From Prauserella_A sp040635515 (GTDB taxonomy: Bacteria; Actinomycetota; Actinomycetes; Mycobacteriales; Pseudonocardiaceae), in contig JBEYHY010000002.1 in NCBI GenBank assembly GCA_040635515.1, positions 310,001 to 374,000 on the forward strand: DNA of 64,000 bases, written 5' to 3'. Below the pieces are notes generated by a model. It worked only from the letters and a program-made list of their open reading frames with translations. It was not told the origin of the DNA and did no database searches. Position numbers and translations under genes: made by a program. Below are positions 35,477 to 43,497 of the stretch, piece after piece (position 1 is the stretch's first letter; every line of letters begins with the position of its first letter).

Positions 35477-35791
35477 GTGAGCGAGCACAAGAAGCACGCG
35501 GACCCGGTGTTGATCACGGAGGCGGCGCCGTCGTACGACGACGAACTGGCCGCCAGGAAGCGCAAGTACATCCTGACGATGGGCATGCGCTTCCCGTGCA
35601 TCATTCTTGCCGGGATCTTCTACCACACGTGGTGGCTCGCGCTGGCCCTGCTCGTACTGTCCATTCCACTGCCGTGGATCGCGGTGCTCATCGCCAACGA
35701 CCGCCCGCCACGTAAGTCGGAGAAGGTCAGCCGGTACCAGCGCGAGACGCACAAGATCGACAGCGCCGAGCACCGCACCATCGACGGTTAG
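35477..35791 (+). CDS. DUF3099-like small membrane protein
   Basis: 104 residues with two transmembrane helices (about 38-54 and 56-78) between charged ends; the N-terminal part has LITEAAPSYDDELAARKRKY. GTG 35477 has CGGAGG eight bases upstream; another GTG at 35468 lacks spacing. Function is unknown. In mycobacteria a small membrane gene also lies beside sigB. Its stop overlaps the convergent kinase stop by 3 bp. Confidence 0.75.
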   Translation: MSEHKKHADPVLITEAAPSYDDELAARKRKYILTMGMRFPCIILAGIFYHTWWLALALLVLSIPLPWIAVLIANDRPPRKSEKVSRYQRETHKIDSAEHRTIDG

Positions 35792-36660
35792 CGCTGTGGT
35801 TGCGCGCCGACCACGCTGACCGCGCGGGTGCCGAGTGACACCCCGGACCTGAGACTGTCTACTGTGGATTTTCCTTGCAGCCAGGCGCTCAGCAGGCCCG
35901 CGTTGAACGCGTCCCCCGCTCCCGTGCTGTCCACGCAGTCCACCCGCTCGGCCTCGACGGAGACGACCTCGCCGGTGCCGATCCAGGTCGCTCCCGCGAA
36001 ACCGGAGGTCACCACGACGGCACCGACCGTGCCGAGCAGCTTCCTCGCCCCGGCGGCCTCGGCCGAACCGGCGAGCGCGGCCAGCTCCACCTCGTTGGGC
36101 AGCAGCAGGTCGACACCGTCGATGTCGGCGAGGAACGTGGCCGGATCGGTGAGCAGCGCCGCCGACTGCGGGTCGACCGAGGTGCTCAGCCCCGCCGCCC
36201 GCGCCGCGGCCAGCGCCGCGAGGCCCGCCTGCCGGGACGAGGGGTCGAGCAGGACGTAACCGGACAGGTGCAGGTGGGCCGCCCCCTCCAGCGCCGCCGG
36301 GGTGATGTCGGACTCGGCGAGCCGCTTGTTCGCGCCCCGGTCGGGCAGCATGCTGCGCTGCCCGTTGCCGTCGACGAGCACGATGACGCAGCACGTCGCC
36401 TCATCGGGGTCGGCCGTGAAGGCGCAGTCGACCCCGGCCGCCTCGAGTTCGGCGCGCATCATGCGCCCGCCCGCGTCGTCGCCGACCCTCGCCACCAGTG
36501 TCGGGGCCGTTCCGGCCTCGGCCAGCCACAACGCCGTGTTGGCCCCGGCTCCGCCACCGGTCAGCCGTACCGTCGCCCTGGTGTCCCCGCCGTGCACGAC
36601 GGGGCCGTCGTGCCGGGCGACGACATCGAGTCCCGCGTCGCCGACGACGACCACCTTCAC
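35788..36660 (-). CDS. psuK: PfkB-family carbohydrate kinase, probable pseudouridine kinase
   Basis: 290 residues, ribokinase-like. It has an N-terminal GGAGANTALWLAEAG substrate motif and a C-terminal DSTGAGDAFNAGLLSA with the catalytic Asp and anion hole. It follows psuG by ATGA overlap, so it probably phosphorylates pseudouridine to the substrate of PsuG. PfkB specificity cannot be read from sequence alone; the assignment rests on the neighbour. It converges with DUF3099. Confidence 0.78.
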   Translation of the reverse strand: MKVVVVGDAGLDVVARHDGPVVHGGDTRATVRLTGGGAGANTALWLAEAGTAPTLVARVGDDAGGRMMRAELEAAGVDCAFTADPDEATCCVIVLVDGNGQRSMLPDRGANKRLAESDITPAALEGAAHLHLSGYVLLDPSSRQAGLAALAAARAAGLSTSVDPQSAALLTDPATFLADIDGVDLLLPNEVELAALAGSAEAAGARKLLGTVGAVVVTSGFAGATWIGTGEVVSVEAERVDCVDSTGAGDAFNAGLLSAWLQGKSTVDSLRSGVSLGTRAVSVVGAQPQR

Positions 36661-37586
36661 GAGGCCAGCTCCACGGCGACCCGCGCGGCCAGTTCGACGT
36701 TTGACACCACGAGTTCCTCGTTGGCGTCGAGGCTCACGCCCTCGCTCGCGGTGTGGAAGTGCTCCAGCAGGACGGGGGTCACGTCGGAACCGTGGACGTC
36801 GCGGGTGCGCAGCAGCTCCAGCCCCTCCGCGAGCAGCCGATCGTGCAGTTCACGGTCCATTTCGGACTCCGCGGGAATCGGATTCGCCAGCAGCACACCG
36901 GAATCGGCGAAATGCCGGTGTGCCCTCACCACGTCGGCGACCTGGGAGGGCTCGTCGACCCTGCGCGGCACCGGAACACCGGAGGAGCGCAGGTAGAAGC
37001 TGGGGAATTCGTCGGTGCGGTAGCCGAGTACCGGGACCGAATTGGTTTCGAGCACCTCAAGGGTCGCCTCGATGTCGAGGATGGACTTCATCCCCGAGCA
37101 CACCACGAGCACCGGGATCCGTTCCAGCGCACCGAGATCGGCCGAGACGTCCCACGTCGCCGTCGTGCCGGGCAACGGATGGTGCACGCCGCCGAGCCCT
37201 CCCGTCCCGAACACCTTGATGCCGGCCGCGCCGGCAAGCGCGGAGGTCGAGGCGACGGTCGTGGCGCCGGACCGCCCGAGCGCGATCGCGGGCCCGAGGT
37301 CGCGCAGCGACAGTTTGTCGAGGTCGGCGTCCGGTTCGCACAGCCGTTCCAGCTGCTCCGCCGAGAGCCCCACGAGTGCCTGGCCGTCGAGTACCGCGAT
37401 CGTCGCGGGCACCGCGCCCTGCTCCCGGACGGTCCGTTCCAGCCTGCGGGCGACCTCCAGGTTGCGGCCGGGGGGAAGGCCGTGGGACAGCAGCGTGCTT
37501 TCGAGCGCGACGACCGCCCTTTCCTCGGCCAGCGCGTCGGCGACCTCGGCCGACATGGCGAGGAGCGGGAGTTGAGAGCTGATCAT
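36657..37586 (-). CDS. psuG: Pseudouridine-5'-phosphate glycosidase
   Basis: 309 residues. PsuG-family hallmarks are ALESTLLSHGLP, GQALVGLSAEQLE, FGTGGLGGVHHP, VCSGMKSILDIEATLE and LLANPIP. It splits pseudouridine 5'-phosphate into uracil and ribose 5-phosphate in RNA turnover. ATG 37586 begins MISSQLPLLAMSAEVADAL; a longer upstream frame lacks support. It overlaps the kinase gene by ATGA. Confidence 0.92.
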   Translation of the reverse strand: MISSQLPLLAMSAEVADALAEERAVVALESTLLSHGLPPGRNLEVARRLERTVREQGAVPATIAVLDGQALVGLSAEQLERLCEPDADLDKLSLRDLGPAIALGRSGATTVASTSALAGAAGIKVFGTGGLGGVHHPLPGTTATWDVSADLGALERIPVLVVCSGMKSILDIEATLEVLETNSVPVLGYRTDEFPSFYLRSSGVPVPRRVDEPSQVADVVRAHRHFADSGVLLANPIPAESEMDRELHDRLLAEGLELLRTRDVHGSDVTPVLLEHFHTASEGVSLDANEELVVSNVELAARVAVELAS

Positions 37587-37739
37587 GAGTACGCATCCTC
37601 GCTTACCAGTGGCGCGGGCCGTGCCGGTGGGTCGCCCCATCGTGTCCGTTTTGTGCATACCGTGACCGGGTGGTCACGACCCTGGGGTGTCGCGGGCTGC
37701 GCGGTCGCGGGCACCCGGCCATGCGGCATCATGGAGGGC

Positions 37740-37991
37740 GTGAGTACGCAGACATTGCCAGAGGTCGACACGCGCCCGGAGGGCACCGACGTCAGCGACG
37801 ACGATGCCCCCAAGATGTTCCACTACGTGCGCAAGAACAAGATCGCCGAAAGCGCGGTCACGGGCACGCACGTGGTGGCCCTGTGCGGTGAGGTGTTTCC
37901 GGTGACCAAGTCGCCGAAGCCCGGATCGCCGGTGTGCCCCGACTGCAAGAAGATCTACGAGAGCATGCCACCCGGCGGAGGCGACGAATAA
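37740..37991 (+). CDS. DUF3039 zinc-ribbon-like protein (Rv2708c-like)
   Basis: 83 residues. The conserved core MFHYVRKNKIAESAVTGTHV is followed by VALCGEVFPV and CPDCKKIYE, giving three Cys for a likely zinc site. Function is unknown; the family is conserved across Actinobacteria near sigB. The start is uncertain: GTG 37740 fits the family N-terminus, but an ATG at 37731 is in frame and a GGAGG sits too close to the GTG. Its last 37 bp overlap the 3' end of the convergent BrkB-like gene. Confidence 0.82.
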   Translation: MSTQTLPEVDTRPEGTDVSDDDAPKMFHYVRKNKIAESAVTGTHVVALCGEVFPVTKSPKPGSPVCPDCKKIYESMPPGGGDE

Positions 37992-39373
37992 CCGGCGTCG
38001 CTCCGCCCCGCTGAGGGATCCGCGGGGTCGAGCGGCGGCCTGCCGTGTTCGGTTCGCCGCTCCTCGCCCGCGCCGGGACCGTCCAGCCGTTCGGTGCCCG
38101 CGCTGAACGGCCGGGCCTGCTGTGTGTTCGTAGGGGCCTCGCCGTTGCGGCTGCTCGAGTCCTCCCCGGTATCGGGGTCGTGCTCCGCCGAGGGGGCCGA
38201 GGGGGAAGGCTGCCGGGGTGCCTCGTCACCGCCGCTTTGGTGCTGCCGCGACGTGCTTTCCCCGGGGTTCGCGGTCGCGTCACCCGCGCCCTGTTTCTCA
38301 CCCTCACCCGGCGGGAAGCCCGGCGCGAGTTCGGCCTTCTTGGGCCTGCGCAACGGGATGGTCGTGCGCTGCCACAGCGATTTGCTCTCCTGCTCGCGGA
38401 TCCGCTCGCTGGCGCGTTCCATTTCGAGCCTGCGCCACTTGCGGCGCTGCCGCCGCGTCATCTTCGCGGGCCACAGTTCCTGGATGGCGCTGTTGAAATA
38501 CGCACCGGCGACGATCGCCAGCCCGATGAAGAACGTGAACAGCAGGAACGCGATCGGGGTCGCCAGCGCGCCGTAGGTGTAGCCGGTGGTGGTGATCCAG
38601 CTGATGTAGAACCGCAGCCCGATACTGGACAGCAGGAAGATCACCATCGCGAGCGCAGCACCGGGAAGTCCCCTGTGCCACGGCAGCTTGCGCGGGAGCG
38701 ACAGCTTGTAGAGCGTGGCGAGCGCCAGCATCAGCAGTACACCGACGGCGGGGTAGTAGACGACGTTGACCCAGGCCGAGATGGTGGGCTGCCAATCGAC
38801 GGGGAAGAACTCCGGCAGCAGGTCTGGCCCGATGGCGATGATCGGCAAGCCCACCACCAACAGAATTAAACTGACCAGATACAACAGCAGCGCGAAGATG
38901 CGTTGCCACACCTCGTTGCGCACGCCGTACTGGTCGTGGGCCACCGTGATCGCGTCGACGAACGAGGACATGGCCGACGAGCCTGCCCACAGCGATATCA
39001 GGAAACCGACGGAGACGATCTCGCCTTTGCCCGTCGTCAGGATGTCGTTGACGGTCGGCTCGATGATCTGGTGGACCACACTGCCGCTGAAGATCGTTTC
39101 GGAGAAGTCGATGATGCGGTCGTGGACGTCGCGTACGACGGTGCCGCCGAACCACTCGCCGATGAAACCGAGGCTGCCGAGCAGACCCAGCAGCAGCGGA
39201 GGAAGCGAGAGGGTCTGCCAGAACGCGGCTTCGGCCGCCTCGGAGAAGATGTTGCCTTCCCACGCCTTTCCCAGGGTACGGCTGATCAGGCGAAGGGGGC
39301 CCTTGCGCCGGGTCCTCCGGCTCCGGGGGCTGGCGCCCTCGCCTTCTGGCGTCGCTGGGTCTCGCGTCTCCAT
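37955..39373 (-). CDS. YihY/BrkB-family inner-membrane protein (Rv2707-like)
   Basis: 472 residues. About six transmembrane helices span residues 40-305 (LPPLLLGLLGSLGFIGEW, IFALLLYLVSLILLVVGLP, AFLLFTFFIGLAIVAGAYF). A long hydrophilic, low-complexity cytosolic tail from about 310 is rich in Glu, Arg, Ser, Pro and Gly. The family was once called ribonuclease BN or virulence factor BrkB; its transport role is unclear. The order beside DUF3039, DUF3099 and sigB matches mycobacteria. The tail-encoding end overlaps DUF3039 convergently by 37 bp. Confidence 0.85.
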   Translation of the reverse strand: METRDPATPEGEGASPRSRRTRRKGPLRLISRTLGKAWEGNIFSEAAEAAFWQTLSLPPLLLGLLGSLGFIGEWFGGTVVRDVHDRIIDFSETIFSGSVVHQIIEPTVNDILTTGKGEIVSVGFLISLWAGSSAMSSFVDAITVAHDQYGVRNEVWQRIFALLLYLVSLILLVVGLPIIAIGPDLLPEFFPVDWQPTISAWVNVVYYPAVGVLLMLALATLYKLSLPRKLPWHRGLPGAALAMVIFLLSSIGLRFYISWITTTGYTYGALATPIAFLLFTFFIGLAIVAGAYFNSAIQELWPAKMTRRQRRKWRRLEMERASERIREQESKSLWQRTTIPLRRPKKAELAPGFPPGEGEKQGAGDATANPGESTSRQHQSGGDEAPRQPSPSAPSAEHDPDTGEDSSSRNGEAPTNTQQARPFSAGTERLDGPGAGEERRTEHGRPPLDPADPSAGRSDAGYSSPPPGGMLS

Positions 39374-39602
39374 CGCGCCTCAAGCATGGTCCATGTCCTG
39401 GTGTTTGGCGCGGCGGGTCCCTTCAGCGCGTCGTCCGGCGTGCCGTGGAGTGGTCCTGTCGGTGGCGGCAGGTACTCTCGTCGCCAGTGCCCTCACCGCG
39501 AAAACCGGCACGGCTGCCGGGCGCGACGTCGTGGGGGCCTTCGCATGTGCGAGTGCTGTGCGGTTCTCGGAGCGTCGACTGGGGAGAGGAGTTGGAGCGG
39601 CG

Positions 39603-41354
39603 GTGTCGGATACGGCTCAGGCCACCGCGGGGTTCGCCGCACCGGAACCCCACAACGACTCCACCGCCCGCCCGCTGCGCGCGTGGCAGCGCCGTGCGCT
39701 GACGAAATACCTGACCCGCAAACCGAAGGACTTCCTCGCCGTCGCGACTCCCGGCGCGGGAAAGACGGTGTTCGGGCTGCGGATCGCCGCCGAGTTGCTG
39801 TCCGACAGGACCATCGAGGCCATCACGATCGTCACGCCCACCGAGCATCTCAAGCATCAGTGGGCCGTCTCCGCCGCCGCGGCCGGCATCGCGATCGACT
39901 CCAACTTCCGCAACACCTCGGCCGTGACGTCGTCGGACTACCAGGGCGTCGCCGTCACCTACGCGCAGATAGCCGCGCACCCCAACCTGCACAGGGTGCG
40001 CACCGAGAACCGCAAGACGCTGGTGATTCTCGACGAGATCCACCACGCGGGCGACGCCAAGTCGTGGGGTGATGCGGTTTTCGAGGCGTTCACGCCGGCC
40101 GTGCGCAGGCTGGCGCTGACCGGAACGCCGTTCCGCAGCGACGATTCGCCGATTCCCTTCGTCACCTACGAGCCGGACGCCGACGGCGCGCAGCGCAGCA
40201 AGGCCGACCATTCCTACGGCTACTCCGACGCGCTCGCCGACGGCGTCGTGCGGCCGGTCGTGTTCCTCGCGTACTCGGGGGAGGCCTCCTGGCGCACCAG
40301 CGCGGGTGACGAGTTCACGGCCAGGCTCGGCGAGCCGCTCACCGCGGAGCAGACGGCCCGCGCGTGGCGGACGGCGCTCGACCCCGGCGGCGAGTGGGTG
40401 CCTTCGGTGCTGCAGGCAGCCGATACCAGGCTCACCCAGCTCCGCGCGGCCGGGATCCCCGACGCGGGCGGGCTTGTCATCGCGACCGACCAGGACTCGG
40501 CACGCGCGTACGCCAAAATTCTCGCGAGGATCTCCGGTGAGCAACCGGTCGTCGTGCTCTCCGACGAGCCGAAGGCGTCGGCGAGGATCGGCGAGTTCTC
40601 CGAATCGGGGGAGCGCTGGCTCATCGCGGTGCGCATGGTGTCGGAAGGTGTCGACGTGCCGAGGCTGGCCGTCGGCGTTTACGCCACGTCCGCGTCGACG
40701 CCGTTGTTTTTCGCGCAGGCCATCGGCCGGTTCGTGCGATCGCGGCAGCCGGGCGAGACGGCGAGTGTCTTCCTGCCGAGCGTCCCCGTGCTGCTTGAGC
40801 TGGCCAGCGAACTGGAGGCCGAGCGCGACCATGTGCTCGGCAAGCCGCACAGGGAGAAGGACGGCTGGGACGACGAACTGCTCGTCGCGGCCAACCGCAC
40901 CGAGGACGAGCCGGGCGAGGAGGAGAAGGCGTTCACCTCGCTCGGTGCCTCCGCCGAGCTCGACCAGGTCATCTACGACGGCAACTCGTTCGGCACCGCC
41001 GTGTTCTCCGGCAGCGAGGAGGAGCAGGAGTATCTCGGCCTGCCGGGACTGCTCGAACCGGACCAGGTGCGCGCGCTGCTGCGCAAGCGGCAGGAGGAGC
41101 AGCTTTCCGACGCGAAGCGGCGCAAGCCGCAAGCCGAGCAGGAAGCCGCGCCCCCGAGGCCGCGCTCGGTCGGCGAGCAAATCCAGTCGCTGCGCAAGGA
41201 ACTGAACACCCTGGTCGGCGTCTATCACCACCGCACCCGCAAGCCGCACGGTGCGATCCACAACGAGTTGCGCCGCATTTGCGGTGGCCCGCCAACGGCC
41301 ATGGCCAGCGTGGAGCAGCTTGAGGAGCGAATAGCCACCCTCCGCTCCTGGTAA
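39603..41354 (+). CDS. DEAD/DEAH-box (SF2) helicase
   Basis: 583 residues. Walker A is VATPGAGKTVFGLRIA, motif II is ILDEIHHAGD (DEIH), motif III is ALTGTPFRSDD, and motifs V-VI are VRMVSEGVDVPRLAVGVY and QAIGRFVRSR. It belongs to the ssl2/RAD25- and type III restriction-like group of ATP-dependent DNA helicases. A C-terminal extension of about 160 residues has a charged coiled-coil-like segment. GTG 39603 has GGAG upstream. It is a stand-alone gene, and its 3' end abuts the repeat block. Confidence 0.88.
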   Translation: MSDTAQATAGFAAPEPHNDSTARPLRAWQRRALTKYLTRKPKDFLAVATPGAGKTVFGLRIAAELLSDRTIEAITIVTPTEHLKHQWAVSAAAAGIAIDSNFRNTSAVTSSDYQGVAVTYAQIAAHPNLHRVRTENRKTLVILDEIHHAGDAKSWGDAVFEAFTPAVRRLALTGTPFRSDDSPIPFVTYEPDADGAQRSKADHSYGYSDALADGVVRPVVFLAYSGEASWRTSAGDEFTARLGEPLTAEQTARAWRTALDPGGEWVPSVLQAADTRLTQLRAAGIPDAGGLVIATDQDSARAYAKILARISGEQPVVVLSDEPKASARIGEFSESGERWLIAVRMVSEGVDVPRLAVGVYATSASTPLFFAQAIGRFVRSRQPGETASVFLPSVPVLLELASELEAERDHVLGKPHREKDGWDDELLVAANRTEDEPGEEEKAFTSLGASAELDQVIYDGNSFGTAVFSGSEEEQEYLGLPGLLEPDQVRALLRKRQEEQLSDAKRRKPQAEQEAAPPRPRSVGEQIQSLRKELNTLVGVYHHRTRKPHGAIHNELRRICGGPPTAMASVEQLEERIATLRSW

Positions 41355-41362
41355 CCCAGCGG

Positions 41363-41481
41363 CCAAGCCGCCGGGAGCCAGGGGAGCCGGGCGCCGCCGG
41401 GCTGCCGGGGAGCCGCCGGGAGCCGGGCCGCCAAGCCTCCAGGGGAGCCGGGGAGCCAAGCCGCCGGGAGCCAGGGGAGCC
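41363..41481. repeat. GC-rich imperfect repeats with a 26-bp exact duplicate (first repeat family)
   Basis: A 26-bp sequence starting CCAAGCCGCCGGGAGCC is identical at 41363-41388 and 41456-41481, 93 bp apart, with many partial GGGAGCC copies between. It begins 8 bp after the helicase stop and has no start codon or ribosome site of its own. Confidence 0.85.
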
Positions 41482-41499
41482 CGGGCGCCGGGCCGTGTC

Positions 41500-41667
41500 G
41501 GCGAGTCCCCCGCCCAGGTCGCCGAGTTCTGCACTCAGGAGCGCGAGTTCTGCACCCAGGTCGCCGACATCTGCGCTCACGACAGCGAGATCCGCGTTGG
41601 GGACGGTGAGATCCGCGCTCGCGATGGCGAGTTGTGCGTTCAGGCTAACGAATTCTGCCGCCGGACC
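41500..41667 (-). repeat. 21-bp tandem array A (about 8 units, minus orientation)
   Basis: Eight contiguous 21-bp units; the plus-strand consensus contains GCGAGNTCTGCGNTC. The degenerate ends fade into flanks. Read on the minus strand the period equals seven codons (NADLAVx-like), but no convincing gene start exists. The unit is the reverse complement of array B. Confidence 0.85.
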
Positions 41668-41685
41668 CACGAGCCGCGCCGTACC

Positions 41686-41822
41686 GTAGGGCACCACCCG
41701 TTAGGCACCCCCACCCGTTGGCGACCGCTCTGTAAGGCACCCCACCCATAAGGCACCCCACCGTAGGCAATCCCTACCCATAAGGCGCCCGCCCCGTAAG
41801 GCCATCCGGGGCGTAAGGCGTG
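41686..41822. repeat. TAAGGCACC-type short tandem repeat cluster
   Basis: About eight copies of a 14-18 bp unit centred on GTAAGGCACCCCACC (for example 41732, 41748, 41780, 41796, 41812), interrupted and diverged. They lie between the two mirrored 21-bp arrays. Confidence 0.75.
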
Positions 41823-41969
41823 CGGTGGCGCAAGTCGCGTCTCCGAGGGCCGAGCCCATTCCGCGCGCGTGCGCCGCACACTCGCGATGCCCGAACGGGG
41901 CCGGTGTGAGGTGCCCGTTGACATCGTTGCCGACCCAGGACGCCCACCGTTCCCGGCAGGGCGACTCCC

Positions 41970-42074
41970 GAACGCGCATCTCGCCGTCGCGAACGCAGAT
42001 CTCGCCGTCCCGGGCGCGGGTCTCGCCGTCCCGAACGCAGATCTCGCCGTCCTGAACGCGGCAGTCGGCAACCC
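41970..42074 (+). repeat. 21-bp tandem array B (5 units, plus orientation)
   Basis: Units begin at 41970, 41991, 42012, 42033 and 42054 with core GAACGCAGATCTCGCCGTC. Units two and four are near identical and the last is degenerate. It is inverted relative to array A, with about 300 bp between. From 42075 to the operator at 42202 I see nothing distinct. Confidence 0.88.
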
Positions 42075-42201
42075 TCCGGCGGTGGAGTTCGGCACCTTCC
42101 CCCGGCTCCCGGGGCGCCTCCCGCTCGGGTTACCAAACCGTGTCCGGGACCCGGGACTCAATCGATACAGAGGTTCTTCCGTCCAACCGCGTTCCGGGCA
42201 T

Positions 42202-42220
42202 ATGTTGTCGGCCACAACAT
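42202..42220. promoter_or_regulatory. Perfect 19-bp palindrome, operator candidate for the sugar operon
   Basis: ATGTTGTCGGCCACAACAT is a perfect 7-5-7 inverted repeat 68 bp upstream of the binding-protein ATG. A ROK-family regulator is encoded at the end of the same cluster and is the natural candidate to bind it. Confidence 0.7.
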
Positions 42221-42288
42221 TTCGCGCGACGAGGCGCCGGCCGCGGTTCGGGCCGCTGCTCGTCGGCTGGACCCGAAAGGTTCTACGG

Positions 42289-43422
42289 ATGCGAACCAAG
42301 AGACCTCTTGCCTTCGCCGCCGCCGTCCTCGGTATCACTCTGACGCTCGCGGCCTGCGGGGCCAACAGCAGAGACGGGAACCAGGGCGGCAACACCGGCG
42401 CCACGAGTGAAGAACAGGCCGCGCCGAACGGCACGGTCGGCGTGATCCTGCCGGAGACGGCGACGTCGGCCCGCTGGGAGGGCTTCGACAAGCCCATGAT
42501 CGAAAAGGCCCTGCGCGCCGAGGGCTTCGATCCCGACGTGCAGAACGCGCAGGGCGACGTCCAGAAGTTCACGACGCTGGCCGACGGCATGATTTCGCAG
42601 GGCGTGAAGGTGCTGGTCATCGCCTCGATCAACAGCGAGGTCGGCAGCGCCGTCGCCGCCAAGGCCAAGAACGCGGGCATCCCGACGATCGACTACGACC
42701 GCCTCAACCTCGGCGGCGGCTCCGACTACTACGTCTCGTTCGACAACGTGAAGGTCGGCGAGCTGCAGGGCGAAGGACTGGCCAAGGCGCTCGAAGGCAA
42801 GCAGGGCGCGGAGGTCATCGAGATCGAGGGAGCCCCGACCGACAACAACGCGACGCTCTTCCACGAGGGCCAGCGCAACATCCTGCAGCCGCTGTACGAC
42901 TCCGGCGCGCTCAAGCTGGTGCAGAGCCAGCCCATCGACGACTGGAACAACCAGCGGGGCGGCACCACGTTCGAGCAGATCCTCACCGGCAACGGCGGAA
43001 AGGTCGACGGCGTCGTCGCGGCCAACGACGGGCTCGCGGGCGCGATCATCACCGTGCTCCAGAAGAACGGGCTCGCCGGCACCGTTCCGGTCACCGGTCA
43101 GGACGCGACACCGGACGGTCTCAAGGCGATCCTGCGCGGCGACCAGTACATGACGGTGTTCAAGCCGATCCAGGAGGAGGCCGACGCCACCGCGAAGCTC
43201 GCCGCCGCGCTGGCCAAGGGCGACACCGCCGCCGCCGACGCGCTCGCCAAGCAGACGAGCCACGACCCCGAGGGCAACCGCGAGGTCAAGTCGGTGCTCC
43301 TTGAGCCGTACCTGATCACCAAGAACGAGGTCAAGCGCGTGATCGACGACGGATACGTCAAGGCTTCCGAAGTGTGCACGGGCGATCTGCAGCAGGTGTG
43401 CTCGCAGCTCGGAATCTCCTGA
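42289..43422 (+). CDS. xylF: Xylose-type sugar ABC transporter substrate-binding lipoprotein
   Basis: 377 residues. The signal peptide ends in LTLAAC with the lipidated Cys at 23. The mature part is a periplasmic-binding-protein type 1 sugar-binding fold (VGVILPETATSARWEGFDKP, GVKVLVIASINSE, VTGQDATPDGLKAIL) closest in style to XylF. It captures a monosaccharide, probably D-xylose, outside the membrane. ATG 42289 has GAAAGG upstream. The frame is also open far upstream through array B, but the signal peptide fixes the start. The ATPase and permease follow. Confidence 0.87.
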   Translation: MRTKRPLAFAAAVLGITLTLAACGANSRDGNQGGNTGATSEEQAAPNGTVGVILPETATSARWEGFDKPMIEKALRAEGFDPDVQNAQGDVQKFTTLADGMISQGVKVLVIASINSEVGSAVAAKAKNAGIPTIDYDRLNLGGGSDYYVSFDNVKVGELQGEGLAKALEGKQGAEVIEIEGAPTDNNATLFHEGQRNILQPLYDSGALKLVQSQPIDDWNNQRGGTTFEQILTGNGGKVDGVVAANDGLAGAIITVLQKNGLAGTVPVTGQDATPDGLKAILRGDQYMTVFKPIQEEADATAKLAAALAKGDTAAADALAKQTSHDPEGNREVKSVLLEPYLITKNEVKRVIDDGYVKASEVCTGDLQQVCSQLGIS

Positions 43423-43497
43423 TCCTCACCCGACCACCGGGACGAGGCGCGGGCCGGAGCAGGCGGCGCCTCGTCCCGGCACCATGGAGCGAACGCG

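Noticed and set aside
40969..41697. Minus-strand open frame with heptad repeats overlapping the helicase 3' end
   Set aside because: Half of it is antisense to the helicase with no ribosome site; kept only as a repeat observation.
41500..42074. CRISPR array
   Set aside because: The 21-bp units are contiguous without spacers, they diverge, and no cas genes are nearby.
41869..42288. Long in-frame extension upstream of the sugar-binding protein, through array B
   Set aside because: A complete lipoprotein signal peptide and a ribosome site fix the start at 42289; the extension is repeat DNA without a start signal.
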